NCBI GenBank assembly: GCA_015680685.1
Contig: MNCI01005943.1
Span: 301,451 to 365,450 of the forward strand
Reading direction: 5' to 3'
DNA length: 64,000 bases
Source: Gnetum montanum
Lineage: Eukaryota > Streptophyta > Gnetopsida > Gnetales > Gnetaceae
The position numbers and the translations under genes are program-made. Positions 1 to 11,682 of the stretch are shown piece after piece. The notes below the pieces were generated by a model. It saw only the letters and a program-made list of their open reading frames with translations. It was not told the origin of the DNA and made no database searches. The stretch's first letter is position 1. Each line of letters begins with the position of its first letter.

Positions 1-192
1 CTGCCCTTGTTGTTTCTTGGGGCTGTTCTTTCGTCTTTGCACGGCTTTTTGGGTGTTGGTCTTTTCACCTTTGGGGATCTTTCCCCTCCATGGCGGGCCA
101 TTGTTGATAGCCCACCTTTTGTAATCTCTTGTACTATAATTCGTCTTCACAGTAATATATTCCCGACTACTTTCTCAAAAAAAAGAAAAAAG
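1..192 (+). mobile_element. 3' end of an L1-type LINE with A-rich tail
   Basis: T- and G-rich sequence ending in an A-rich tail (about 177-192) preceded by a TTCTC-type run, the usual look of a plant L1 3' untranslated end. The body would lie to the left of the window. No reading frame is convincing here. The call rests on base composition and tail only. Confidence 0.45.
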
Positions 193-557
193 CTTATGAA
201 TTCAAGTAAGTAAATCGTATTATAGAAGGATACAAGAAGTAAAGACCTAGTTAGGGATCCCAAGGAAGCTCAGCACATGCAAATGAAAAAGTTTACAATA
301 AGTTTTCAACCTATTAAAAATAATTGAATAGGAAGCTTGTATCTTAAGAATCATCTAAGAGAAGTTACTGTTACAAAAAAAAAAGTAAACAGTCTAAGAA
401 AGAAACTAAGAATATAGTTAATAAATTTAAGCATAAACCATACAATCAACTTAATAAAAGGTTGGTGACAAAGGAACTTAAGGAATATATTCATAAATTG
501 GATTAAAGTAAGAGAATCCATCTACGTGGACTGCACACTAATTATCAGTGATTCCAG
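193..557. other. No gene seen
   Basis: AT-rich sequence without a credible reading frame or repeat. If the kinase-like exon at 558-657 belongs to a real gene, this stretch would be its upstream intron. I found no further exon in it. Confidence 0.3.
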
Positions 558-1337
558 AAGCAGCGCTGATGAGGCGCTTAATCACGATTTTTTAGGGGCC
601 CCACTGATTTACAACGGTGTCCATTCTGCAGACGATTTAAGGCAACAGAGTGAGTTGGTAAGTGAATCATTTCGTTTACTGGATTTCGAAAGTTTTCTCA
701 TTTTTTTAATGCACTGAGAAAGGGCAGCTGCTTGTCACTTCCATTCAATGTTCTGTCTCAACAAGATTTTTTGTTATCACAATGAATGCATGAATTTAGT
801 GTTTGTTGGTTCGTAAAATGCAAATCGATATTGCCTTCCAGTTTCAAGGTTTCCACTGTTTCCAGATAGGAAGATCAGTGAACAATCTCTTTCCATCCTC
901 TGTTGCAGATTTTCTGCATTTTGGTATAAATTTGTTTTTATGCCATGATTACTCTATTTGTGAGGATTACATTCCAGTTTTTAGATTTTAATCATTTGAC
1001 GATAATGACACTGGTCGTAGAGTACAGGCTTCATTTTCATTTAAATTGATCTTCGTATCAAAATTGAGAAAGATTATTTTATGTATCTAACGAGAACGAT
1101 TCCTGCAAGTCTGCAAGCATGAAAATGGCAGGTAGAAATTTACTTTTACATCTTTAAACTTCTTGGAAGATCACTTTCGACTTCAAGCTTTTACAACTTC
1201 CAAGCTATAGCAGTAATTGATTTTGCTTACAATCATGCTAACAGGTGATACCAAATCCAGCATTTAGGAAGAAACACTTAAGCAAACTTCAAGGGGTGAA
1301 ACAGAATGAAGCATCCTTGCTGGTTCATAGACCGTAG
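558..1337 (+). CDS. Possible C-terminal exons of a protein kinase-like gene (partial)
   Basis: Exon candidate 558-657 follows an acceptor (ATTCCAG) and ends at a GTAAGT donor. It reads SSADEALNHDFLGAPL, resembling kinase subdomain XI (R-x-S-A-x-E-A-L-x-H-x-F/W). A second candidate, 1245-1337, follows AACAG, keeps the same phase and ends in TAG after about 30 residues (starts VIPNPAFRKKHL). The intron would be 658-1244. No upstream catalytic-domain exons are visible in the 557 bases to the left, so this is a gene running in from outside or a captured fragment. The kinase assignment rests on one short motif. The second exon rests only on splice and phase agreement. Confidence 0.33.
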
Positions 1338-1895
1338 AGGGTACAGGAAGTTCCTGACTGTTTTTAACCATTCTTTTTGTTTCTTACCCAGTTAAAGGAT
1401 GGAGCCTTTAGTATAGTGCAACGCATATATGAGTTAAACATCTAAACATTTCAAATCTTATGGAAGTATTACAATTATCCAGTGTATAATCAAATGTTTG
1501 TAGCTTGGTATCTCTAGGGAAACCATGTGATTTCCATTCATATGATATTGATCCATCAAACTTATCCTCGATAACTGGTCGGTTAGAAATTTTAAATGTG
1601 TTTTTATGTTCCCTTATCTATGATAAAACTTTCCTTAATCTAAGTTGGCCTCCAAACTTCCACAATTGTGAGTTTAAATTTTTAACTCCGACTCTTTGAC
1701 TGATTATTTGACTCTGAATTCTTTATGAGGATGCCAGACAACTTAAATACTGCTAATTATGAAGAAAATTTAGGATCATCTATTAGATTTAAAATTGTGA
1801 AAGCTCGTTGGTTACCATGACAAACTCTCTGATGATTACATTAGTGTATATTCTAAAGTGCAAACTGATGAGAATTGATAACTCTACCTCTGTTT
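1338..1895. other. No gene seen
   Basis: AT-rich intergenic or intronic DNA. A short open frame at 1505-1699 has no recognisable protein character and is probably chance. Confidence 0.3.
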
Positions 1896-1990
1896 GTTGA
1901 AAAGGTGCAACAAAGATTCGCTAATAAATTACAAGGTTGGGAACGCAAACTTCTGCAACTTTTCAAAGTCTCAGTCTATATATATGCTCT
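1896..1990 (+). mobile_element. Short L1 LINE relic (C-terminal part of RT ORF)
   Basis: The frame from 1896 reads VEKVQQRFANKLQGWERKLL, matching the segment of plant L1 ORF2 just after the RT fingers/palm (pattern: v-x-x-i-q-x-r-l-a-x-k-L-x-x-W-x-x-k-x-L-S). Only about 30 residues are recognisable. The LSxAGR block that should follow is degraded. It is unrelated in position to the LINE tail at 1-192. Confidence 0.4.
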
Positions 1991-2129
1991 TATAGTACAT
2001 TCTGCGCTTGGGACATTGGTGTTCAGATAGCAGTGCAATGTAATGTTTTGTAACAAAATTGAGTAAGCAAAGACATAAAATGGTTTAATTTTTAAAAAGC
2101 AGCACTTACATCTAAAATCAGACCTGTGA

Positions 2130-3457
2130 TTAGAATAAGGCAAGAAGCACATGCACTAATAGCTTCCATGTAACTATTTGCATTCCCTTTTCATAACCGA
2201 AAATATCGTATTCGAGCTTAAGGGCTGATGTAATAAAATTCCGTAGTAACAAACACTGAGGAACAGAAACAGGTTCTGAATAACGGATCCAATCATTCTT
2301 GAGACACTGAACTCTTGAATAATTCAAAACGTCACTACACAGAGAGTTGAAAACATAACAAAAGATATCAAAAACCTTGGGGAAAAAGCGTACCGTTTCC
2401 TTTCATTTTCTCCTCTTCGTCAGCATCTCGATGAGTCTCCTGTGAAAACAAAGAATTATTCAGCAAAACACGGACAAAAAGAGTGCAAAAATCAAAATGC
2501 ATCAAAAACAAGAAAACACTGGATTAATTATTCAAAGATAAGCCAACGATAATACTATAGAAACCGCTAAATTCATCCATAACAAACCAAAAAACAAAAC
2601 GTATCCTTAAAGACAACTGAAAACAGCACAAGGATGCTAAGACACGGAACAAAATAATGATCCATATCCAGACACTACATAATGATGGAGATTCTGAAGC
2701 AAAGGCTAAATTGATTGGAAACATAGGCTAATGAAAATGAACGAGAAAAAACATGAACGTAGTGATTCAAATTTTCAAGAAACGGCTCAAACGTGGCGGA
2801 AACCGAAACAAATATGGAGCGAAACAAGCAAAGCTGAAATTACGCAGAAGCTTTGATTTCGTAAGCGAAGCTCAAACATGCTCAAACGCTGGACGCAACG
2901 GCCAGAAACATTCAAATTCTACGTCCATCAAGAGGAAGCACCAGAAACTTAACACCCTGTGAGAAACTTGTTGGAGATATAAATATCCTTTCTCATCCTT
3001 CTCAACAAATTCGTAGTTTGCGGATATCATATTGGCAATTTCCATCATATTCTATGACAAAGATAAAAATAAGTATATATAAAAGTTAGATTGAGAGGGT
3101 AAATTGAGAGTGCTTTATAATAGGCTCTGGTTTACCCTGAGACGTGAAATCCCATTTTTGTTGTTTAGCAACGTTCTCTCTTCTCTGCATAGCTTATTTT
3201 TATTACTTTTTATTTTAAATTTTAAAAATTTTACATGAAATCCCATTTTTGTTGTTTAGCAACGTTCTCTCTCTAGTTTATTTCTATTAATTTTTTATTT
3301 TAAATTGTAAAAATTTTACAAAACTTACCACGTGAACTGAACCGACGTAGGGTATCAACTCACGCTCCATTGAGCTTGCTGCTCCTGCTGCTGCAAAATG
3401 TAGGAAAAGCCTTCCTCTGTTCTTTTCCAACGTACTGCCTTCGCCTGCAATATCCAT
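2130..3457 (-). CDS. Candidate multi-exon gene, function unknown
   Basis: Exon 1 (3457 to 3329) starts with ATG directly after an in-frame TAG, encodes 43 residues (MDIAGEGSTLEKNRGRLFLH...) and ends at GTAAGT. Exon 2 (3051 to 2956) follows TTTGTCATAG, keeps phase 0 and encodes 32 residues (NMMEIANMISANYEFVEKDE...), with a weak GTGTTA donor. Exon 3 (2439 to 2394) follows TTTTCACAG, encodes ETHRDADEEEKMKGN and ends at GTACGC. A fourth exon within 2315-2130 is open in two frames and I cannot choose between them. Three exons sharing phase with mostly canonical sites is better than chance, but no domain is recognised. The start lies only 138 bases from the opposite-strand candidate at 3596, suggesting a shared promoter. 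Confidence 0.35.
3145..3321. repeat. 91-bp direct duplication, two units
   Basis: Units start at 3145 and 3236 (TGAAATCCCATTTTTGTTGT). The second unit has a few substitutions and short deletions. The duplication would lie inside intron 1 of the minus-strand candidate gene. Confidence 0.8.
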
Positions 3458-3595
3458 CTACGAGTTTGCGCGTTGTCGCTTTATAAAGAGACATGACGCC
3501 AGGCACTCCAAAAAGAAATGAACGTAAAAATGCATTAAAAGGAAATTATTGGTCCAGTTTTAGACTAATATTATTTTCTAGAAGTATGATAGGTA

Positions 3596-4081
3596 ATGGC
3601 AACAGGGTTTGGAGAGTACATGCCATTCAACCATGACCATGTAAGACCATTTATTTATTGCAAGGGTCTCTCCCATTTGAATACTGCGTTTAGCCATAGT
3701 TTTTTTTTTTGCTATACGGAATATGAACTTAATTAAATTGTTGGTGTGCAGGGTAACATCTCTTATGAATACATTGAGGAATTATTAACGATAATTCGTT
3801 AAGATAGCTGTGCAAAAGCTGAGAATTAATAGACTTTTGATGGTATATGCTCGGTGTTCGCTTATATCGGTATCATCTTTTCTTTATTGTTCTTGTTCTT
3901 GGCAGCTTCAAATATTTTTCGGTAAGAGACAGCTTCAGTGGAGCATGGCTTGCTACCCAGCGTTGGTTTTGTTCACGTTGCAAGTTCCTCACAGCGTGTT
4001 AAGTTTCTGGAAACTGAAGTTAAACTGTGTTTTACATCAGTGGCGAATGTGGGAAGTGTGCAGCAGCGTCTATCCAGATAA
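3596..4081 (+). CDS. Candidate small multi-exon gene, function unknown
   Basis: Exon 1 (3596-3640) starts with ATG, reads MATGFGEYMPFNHDH and ends exactly at GTAAGA. Exon 2 (3752-3802) follows GTGTGCAG in the same phase, reads GNISYEYIEELLTIIR and meets TAA, unless a weak donor at 3798 is used. Two further exon-like pieces follow: a 16-nt microexon (3906-3921, between TTGGCAG and GTAAGA) and 3995-4081, which follows CACAG and reads RVKFLETEVKLCFTSVANVG... to TAA. I could not join all four with canonical sites in one phase, so the 3' structure is unresolved. No known family is recognised. It is divergent from the gene at 2130-3457. Confidence 0.33.
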
Positions 4082-4333
4082 CTTTGAAAGAGTTCTACCT
4101 TTTGGGAGCCCTGTCACACATGCTGAACATGAATATATAAATCAATTAAAAATAAAATCTTTCCATATAAAAAATTAGGAATACCATACTGTACCAAGGA
4201 AACCATGTTTATTAACGTACACTGACTTATTAATTTAGAAACAAGAAAGCTACCACCAATTTAAAAAGTACCCGTGTTGAAATTTTAAAATTTATTTTAA
4301 AGAGTTTAGATTGAATATTTCTAAGGATCATTA

Positions 4334-4450
4334 ATTGAAGTAATGGTAAGATACTCATTTCTCAAATTGAAGACTTAAGTTCAAGCTTGAGCATAGCGAC
4401 TTGAAGAGGTTAGGCTTATCTACCAACCTTGCCAAGACCCCAGATAGCAA
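4334..4450 (+). repeat. SINE-like repeat, copy 1
   Basis: It shares a roughly 110-bp core with 25071-25190 and 53476-53600: GAAGTRATGGTAAGRT, TATTTCTYAAGTTG, a GTTCAAGCTT block, CACTTGAAA and GTTAGGCTT. TGGTAAG and GTTCAAGC sit about 40 bases apart, as pol III A and B boxes do in tRNA-derived SINEs. No tRNA fold or A-tail is clear. It abuts the truncated left edge of element E. Confidence 0.5.
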
Positions 4451-4452
4451 GA

Positions 4453-6201
4453 TGAGTGGTTGATCATAAAATTAAACTATTACCAAGAACAGCTCCTTCA
4501 AGGCAAAGATCCTATAGAATGACTAATCCTAAATTGGCCAGGTTAAGAAAGCAATTGAAGAGTCTGGTACTGAAGGATGCCCCTGTGTTATTTGCAAAGA
4601 GGAAGGATGGTTCATTGAGTTTGTGCTGTGATTTCAAATTACTTAATAAGTACACCATCAAAAATAGGTATTTGATATCATTGGTTTCAAACCTATTCAA
4701 CCAACTAGTAGGAGCTTAAGTTTTCTCTCAACTTGACCTCCATCAAGGCTACTACTAGGTATAAATTGCAATAGGGAATGAGGAGAAAATAGCACGCATC
4801 ACTCATTTTGGATCATACAAGTGGACTATCATGCCCTTTGGTTTGTGCAACACTCTTGCCATATTTTGCACTCTCATGAATGAGTCTTTTGACCATTTCT
4901 AGATAAGTTCGTGATAGTATACCTTGATGATATTCTAGTTTACTCTCGTTTGCTGAATAAACATCTTCAACATATGGACATGATATTCTTGAAGTTGCAA
5001 GAGCACAAGCTCTATGTCAAGTTGAAAAAATATGAGTTTGCAAAGCCAGAGTTGAAGTTCCTTGGCCACATCATTAGGAGGGACAAGGTGAAACTAGATC
5101 TAAAGAAAGTGGAGGCCATTGCCACTTATCCTATTCCAAAAGATGTCCATCAGTTGCTTCAATTATTAGGCTTGGCAAGTTACTATAGGAAGATTATTTG
5201 GGGATTCAATGGTATGATGATGATATTGGTAAATTTGGAAAAGGATGCTCCTTGAAATTGGAGTTCCCAATGTTAGGAGGCATTTGACAAGATCAAGTGT
5301 GTCCTCATAACGCAACTAGTGTTGTCCCTTCTTGATTTCTTAAGGTTGTTTGAAGTTCACACAGATGCCTCAGATGAGACAATTGGTGGGATGTTGTTGT
5401 AAGATAATCATTTGATGGCATTTGAATTGAAGAAGTTAAATTAGATGGAACACCTATGGCCTGTGCATAAAAAGGAGATGTTCACAATTGTGCATTACCT
5501 TTGCACATGGCACTACTATCTCCTTGGCAGACCTATGGTAGTCAAAATTGATCATATTTCCATTAGCTATCTCCTTAATTAGTCAAAGTTGAAGTCAAAA
5601 CAAGCTCGATGGTTAGGCCTATTACAAGAGTTCAAAACCAGTTTTTCTATCAGCCATGTAGAGAGAATGTTGTCATAAAAGCATTGAGTAGACATCTACA
5701 AGTGAATTCGATGGAAGTTGTGAGACAACCCAATATCTCTTAGATGATGATTGACCATGAATTCTAGAAAAATATTCAAGATGGGTTGCAGCATGATTAG
5801 CATGTCCAAGAATTATTAAAGCTAGTCTAGGATGGGACTGACTTCAATTTTAGTTAAGTGGATGACCTACTCTTGTATAAGAAGACACAGGTGTATGTTC
5901 TATATTGGGATGTTTTTTGCTCATGTATCATAAACAAATGTCATAACACTCTTTAGGCTAGTCATTCAGGTTACAAACAGATGGTGGCATTGGTGGAATG
6001 ATAATTCTATTGGCCAAATTCATGAATCGATATGGTAAACTTTGTTTAAATTTGTTTGGTGTATTTGCAAGACAATAGTTAGAATAGGAAACCAGGGGGC
6101 TTGCTTCATCCCTTGGAGATTCCATAGCTACTATGGATGACAATCTCCATGAATTTTATCCTAGGACTACCCACAATACATGGATATTTTAACATCCTTG
6201 T
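4453..6201 (+). pseudogene. Element E: chromovirus-type Ty3/gypsy pol, left part (RT, RNase H, start of integrase)
   Basis: Reverse transcription polyprotein relic, truncated before RT, so gag and protease are missing. RT opens with VDHKIKLLP and PYRM-like context, then APVLFAKRKDGSL with a short internal deletion before it. The catalytic YLDD is intact (4920-4931). RNase H starts near 5355 (VHTDASDE) and continues past 5650. A degraded integrase HHCC region lies near 5900-6060. The integrase core reaches SMNFILGLP, where the first catalytic D is N. At 6201 the frame is cut by element D and continues at 15577. Many in-frame TAG/TAA codons stand where family members have Q. It is non-functional and the oldest element of this complex. 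Confidence 0.88.
6197..6201. repeat. Target-site duplication CTTGT (left) of element D
   Basis: CTTGT here is repeated at 15572-15576 immediately outside the other LTR. Removing D plus one copy restores the integrase reading frame of element E. Confidence 0.92.
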
Positions 6202-7123
6202 TGATGAGTCATGTTTTGTATGGCTCTGATATCAAAGCCACGATATTAGGTATTCGATATCAAGGATGGCTCCAATATTAGAGCCACGATATCGGGTATC
6301 TGATATCAAGGAACAACCTCCAATGTCGGTCATTCGATATCACCTTTTTCATGTGTGCCTATAAATACCACACTTGGATGCATAGTTAAGATATAGAAAA
6401 TAGAAGAAATAGAGAAGATAGAGTTAGATTCATAGATTTTTTGGTTTCAAGCTTTGTTAGTTTCCAATGTATGCCCACAATGTGATGTTAGTGATTGTAT
6501 GACATCCTTATTCGAGTGTGGCATACTTGGACAAATTGCATGTTCAACAAGAAAGATTGAGATTGCTTCCATCATTGCAACATCCACTTAGCTTTATTAC
6601 TACTTTTAATTACTTAAATGTTTGCTATTTTCTCTAGTTAATATTTTCATTTATTATTCTTTATTATTCCTATCATTAAGCAGAATGAATACAACTAATT
6701 GTGAGTGCTTAAGTGTAATTACTTGGTAACCCGGTAGTGTATCATTTGGTATGCCTAGTGATGTACGCTTGGTAATCCTAGTGGTAGTTAAGCAAAGTCC
6801 AAGGTGTGTGCAAACAGTTAGGAATAGATACTCATCGCACATAGCCTAGTTAGACTTTCCATTTTTAATTAGATTAAACAATTAATTTCTTTATCATCAT
6901 TAGGAGTAGCTTAGGGCCAAGCAACATCAAGGATCATATGCCTCACTCTAGACTAAACCATATGTGACAAAGCCACCATTAGTGCTAGCGGAAAGATAGT
7001 AAATTGCGATCAAGGCATAACAATTTAAATGCACAACTAGTCCCATCCACAAAATTTGACTAGATCGTGTGTGAATGCTTGTGATTTGTATGGTTGGATG
7101 TAGGGGCACCTCGCCACTCATCA
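6202..7123 (+). repeat. Element D 5' LTR (922 bp)
   Basis: Starts TGATGAGTCATG and ends CTCATCA. U3 carries several GATATC-centred modules (about 6228-6345), then TATAAATA at 6360-6367. It holds one more palindrome module than the 3' LTR, which is about 40 bp shorter. The LTR pair otherwise differs mainly by transitions. Confidence 0.92.
6228..6367 (+). promoter_or_regulatory. U3 promoter of D: GATATC palindrome array plus TATA box
   Basis: TGATATCAA, CGATATTA, CGATATCAA, CGATATCGG, TGATATCAA and CGATATCAC recur within about 115 bp, ending just before CCTATAAATACC. The array-then-TATA layout matches the LTRs of A and B, where the core is GCGATATCGC. Confidence 0.7.
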
Positions 7124-7124
7124 T

Positions 7125-7142
7125 TGACATCATTGCCAGGGA
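7125..7142 (+). other. Element D primer-binding site (tRNA-Asp type)
   Basis: TGACATCATTGCCAGGGA directly follows the LTR. It is a mutated form of the TGGCRCCRTTGCCGGGGA site used by Athila/Tat-type plant elements, best preserved in element B. Confidence 0.8.
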
Positions 7143-7248
7143 TGATGCTAGTTATCTAGATTAGTTATATTATACATGATCATTGTAAACACATTAACAA
7201 TATATCTTTTAGAAAATATTAAATCACACACGTTATTAATTAAAAACA

Positions 7249-9770
7249 ATGTCTCTTTTGCAAGGAGGCGATAATGCATTGTATAGTGAAAACATTCACT
7301 AGAGAACTAACGAGATATATGTTGAAGAAAGTTGGAGTAACAAACCTTATGCAAGAGTTTCATATGTTTATGATCACCTTAACAACACTCAAAGACTACA
7401 TTCACCTAAGATAGACAACCCTAGAGGAGATGAAGTGAGTCCCAGACTAAGGGAGGCCTCAAGGCCTAGGACCTCCTCAAAACTTGCAAAAGCTAAATCA
7501 AGAGGCCCTGGGAAATACCATAGAAGCCATGGCAACCCTTCTAGTTTTTCATCTTCATCTTCCTATTTAATGTCTAGTTCTTATGAAGATGAATGTAGGT
7601 ACAAAGACAAAGCTCCACTATGGGGTGAAAATAAAAATAGAAACTAAACCCCACAAGAAAAATCAAAGACATCAAAATGAACATAGACAAAATCATCACA
7701 ATCAAATGAACAGAAATAGATATTTTCATCACCATACGTCTAATGACAATGAATCCTTGTTGGCCACTAAGACACTAATGTAGATCATAGAGGCAGTTAA
7801 GATACCTCATAGGCATTGCAAGGAAAGTCGCCTACCAGGCTTGATATGAATAATATCCTTAAATTTGTGGGAGGCTATGATTCGGATCCATAACATCATT
7901 TACAAACCTTTCATGATTCCTCTACCTTATACAATATTGAAAGTGGATGGCAAAAGCTTAAGCTCTTTCCTAGGACATTAATCCATTTAGCTGAAGTGTG
8001 GCATAGATCATTGAAGTCAAATTCAATTTGACAATGGTCCACCATGTTGGAACTCTTCAACAAGAAATACCAAACCTATGTAAGGATGTCCAACCTAAGG
8101 AGACGGATCCAAGGATAAAGATAAGAACAATGTGAACCCTTGGACATGGCCCTGGATTGATATTATTCCCTACTAAATAGATGCCCAAGCCATGGTTTCT
8201 CTGAGGAAGAGCAACTTTTCCACATCATAGATGTGCTTTGTAATGAAACAAGGGAGACCATTGGGATGTATGCTCTAGGTCAATTATAACAGCTATGAAC
8301 CCATTAGATCTGAGAGCTAATCAAGCATGTGGCAAAAGAAGAAGGAGAGCTATGCAAATGGGAGAATGTTGAGAAATATCATTAAGACCCAACTCTTCAA
8401 AAGAAAAAGGTCCATATCTATGGTAAGGAGAAAGAGGCCACTCTCGATAAGGTGATCTTGCAATGAACCTTGTCCATATAGAAGTCTATCGATGAACTTG
8501 AAATGAAGTTTAATAGGATGTTCGAGTGGATAAATAAGAAATTTACAACTTTTGCAGAAGCTATAGAGGAGAAGGTAATGCAAAATGAACTAGGCAATTA
8601 CAATAAATGGAGGATGAAGAACCAAGAAATAGCTAGGAACACTTATCAACAAACAGGGAAAATGGTTGAAGAAAGCGAGGCTATAGACTCAACCATAGAT
8701 AAAGATGACATATGTAACATTTGCATGTATGAACATCCAAATGGCCATTTCCTAGTCATGTTGCATCTACATGAGTATTGGGCTTTTGCATTAAATCCCA
8801 AGTTCATACAGAAGTACATGCCCAGGAAATTATTTTTTCGGCAAGATAATTATAAATAGTCCTACAACCAATTGTACTATCCTAGGGGGACTTATTACTA
8901 GCCTTAACACTATCATCAACCACAATGGCAAAACCCACAGTCATGGGGGAGGCCATCCTCAAACTAGCCCTACCCTTACTACTAGCTGAACCCATATGGA
9001 TATTATGTTCAACAATCTATTTCCCAAACTAGTTCTACATCCTCTACTGCAAATTGCTATTATCACTTTCCCAAGTATCATCAACCCGTAACATCTCCTG
9101 AAAGATCACCACCTCACACCTCTTACCCTCTATCCTATCCTTAATATTCTCATGCTCCATCCCATCCCATCACATGCCACTGCTAGTAACACAGGAAGAT
9201 TCAGCACCACAACATCAACAAACAAATGCCACTTGTGTTGTGACTGTGCAAAGACATGCTAATGCCAGTAGGTTTAGGTTCCCACCACAATCTTGGAAAT
9301 GTCCCTTTTTTAGAATGACTCCCATGCATAAGCGCAACACTCTTGGACCTACTACATCATCCAAACCAACATAAGGCAAGTGTAACACCTACCCTTTCAC
9401 AACCAATGTCCTCTGATCCTATGTAAGGGCCACCATCCATCATTACTCCAACGCCTAACAAAAGCAATGAATCTAGCATTGTGGAGAGACAAATGAATCC
9501 ATGCATATCTAATCATGATCAAGGGTGCAATTATGAGCCAAACATCCATAACGTTGACATAACTCATACTCTAATCCATCATACAATTAACAACTAAGTG
9601 TGTGAGCAACAACTCGCCTACACAAACACCACTAAACCAAGAGACACCTAGTGGCTTGAAAATGAAAGGTTAACACTATTTTACAAATGCATGGAGCCTA
9701 ACTATCCACTTATTAATTTTTATCATGGTCAAATGCTTAGTCATGGGGGAAACACCCCACCCTAACTTTC
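7249..9770 (+). pseudogene. Element D gag relic
   Basis: The ATG at 7249 starts a frame homologous to the gag of element C and more distantly to A and B. In order: an N-terminal basic, serine-rich segment (to about 7640), the capsid-like Retrotrans_gag region (about 7840-8110, with NNILKFVGGYDSDP and KLKLFPRTLI), a linker, a zinc-knuckle variant CNICMYEHPNGHF (near 8710), and a Pro/Tyr/Gln-rich tail containing PQSWGRP. More than 25 stops interrupt it, mostly TAG or TAA at Q positions. It ends near LSHGGNTPP. Unlike A and B, no protease follows. Confidence 0.8.
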
Positions 9771-11089
9771 ATAACTAATAGGTGTTTTTCATCTTTTTTT
9801 TTTACAATTTTTTTATCATTTTCTTATCTCCTAATACAAACTTTGCCTATCCTTTTTAACTTTTTCCACATTTTGTTTTCATTCCCTTTGTAAGTAATCT
9901 CGCTTGTGAATAAAATGATCATATAGCCCATTGAGGTGAGGTTGTCTCTATGTTGTCAAGTCATAAGAAACTAATTGTTTAGATAGTGAGACCACATCAT
10001 CCATCCATTCATTCCATTAATAAGAGGTTCTTACCCTGGTTATAATGATACTCTTTTCCATCATCAAAATAACAATAAATTCGTAATCATTGTGCCTAGA
10101 CAAAAAAGTGAAGAACCAAGGGGGAATGTGAATGATATGACATCAAGGGGATTTGTGGCTTTTCTTTGACCACTTCTGTATGTTCTATCATGTTGCTAAG
10201 GTTGTAATTATATCCTTGTAGATCTAACAACAAATGGAAGTAAGAGTAAAATAAAAGGACACTGAATAAATTTCTAGGGATCCCACTAGAAAGACATGTT
10301 ACCCATGCTTGAAGGTTGGTGGCTTCTTAGATTATTCCCAAAAGAGAGAGAGAGAGAGAGAGAAAAGAAAAAGTGTCATGAATACACTCCTCCCTTGTAC
10401 AAAACGCCAAGTGATGCTACTCCTTGCAACTATGGTAGTCTTATGGTTGTCCAACGAAGTGATGAAACAATGCAATGTCATTAGAATGTGGTTTGGATTT
10501 GGTTTAAATCTTTAAAAGAAGGGCTAATGATTACTTAACCATTAATAACATACAAGGATTTATTATGCCTATGGTAAGGCATCTCACGTCCCAATTCTTG
10601 CAATCCCTTCTACAGTACATCTCATCTCATTGTCCATATGATTCTAACTTGTGGTTTTGTGTAACATAGAGATATCTTCTCAAATTGGTAGTTTTAACAT
10701 GTGTGTTTTGTTTCACAGGTATGCATTGCATTCAATCCCTTTGGTGCCTACAAAATTTTTAGGTGTGGTTATACAAGGACATTAAGGGTTGAAGCCTACT
10801 TTGGGGAGGATCCACTTGTATAATTGTTGTGACTTGTACTTGTTTGATGCAACCACATTATCTCAAACCTTCTAAGTGCATAAATGATAAATTCAATACT
10901 TTCCCTTATCATATAACCAATCCATTCTATACCATGGATCTAATACCCCTTTTCTTGCACCTTCTAAAGCTTTCAATGTCGACGATTTCGTCTTCTAACA
11001 CTCTCAGTGCTTGAATATGATTTCTTACTACCCCAAAACTATGGACTTTACATGAAACCTTTCAACCAATCATAGAGCTTTATCTTCCA
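9771..11089 (+). other. Element D 3' noncoding region
   Basis: T-rich sequence after gag, including an (AG)n run at 10343-10362 and a conserved block at 10794-10816 (GCCTACTTTGGGGAGGATCC) that also occurs in A, B and C. Short open frames at 10296-10515 come from the AG repeat and look like chance. Confidence 0.6.
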
Positions 11090-11300
11090 TGGTGAATGCC
11101 CTCATAATATGCAAATTAAAGCACCTCGATATCGACTACCTGATATTGGGTTGGCCTCAACGTTAGATACTCAATATCAGTTCCATAAAAACTATAAATA
11201 GGACCCCCACAGTGCTCCAAAATCCATTATCATCATTTGTAGCTAAGGGAGTTTTTGCATTTTTCTCTCTCAACTTAGAGCTCTGCGCAACCAACTTCCA
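11090..11300 (+). promoter_or_regulatory. Internal U3-like promoter in element D
   Basis: CTCGATATCG, CTGATATTGG and TCAATATCAG precede ACTATAAATAGG (about 11190-11201). The order and spacing resemble the D LTR U3, but downstream sequence does not match the D LTR. It is either the LTR of an older nested relative or an internal promoter. The long second ORF begins about 480 bp downstream. Confidence 0.5.
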
Positions 11301-11682
11301 CACGTGATATCTTGCTTCATAATGCTATGATATTTGTGGTTTGTAAACCTAGTTGAACCTAGAGTGTTCAATTTAGTTGGGGGAGGATGCTTATGTGGAA
11401 AAATTATGTCAATTTTTCAAAATTTGCCATCACCTGAATGGTATTATAAGGGTAAGCATGTTAAGAACCTTAAATGTTTTAATGAATAATCAATTGTATG
11501 AATGCCAAAATCTATGATTCTCTCACCCAAGGAACCATAACCATCACAATAAGCCATACATAAGGAAAAAGAGGCCAATTGCGAAGGGTCATAAAAGAAT
11601 ATTAACACTTTTTGGGCATTTTTCTGAAAATTTTTCTAACTCTACAATCATATGAGCTAAAGAACTAAATGGAACTAAGGTC

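Noticed and set aside
2753-2962. 69-codon basic plus-strand frame
   Set aside because: Lies in a putative intron of the minus-strand candidate and has no splice or domain support.
10296-10515. Two overlapping ATG frames
   Set aside because: Both pass through an (AG)n run inside element D noncoding DNA. They have no counterpart in C and are probably chance.
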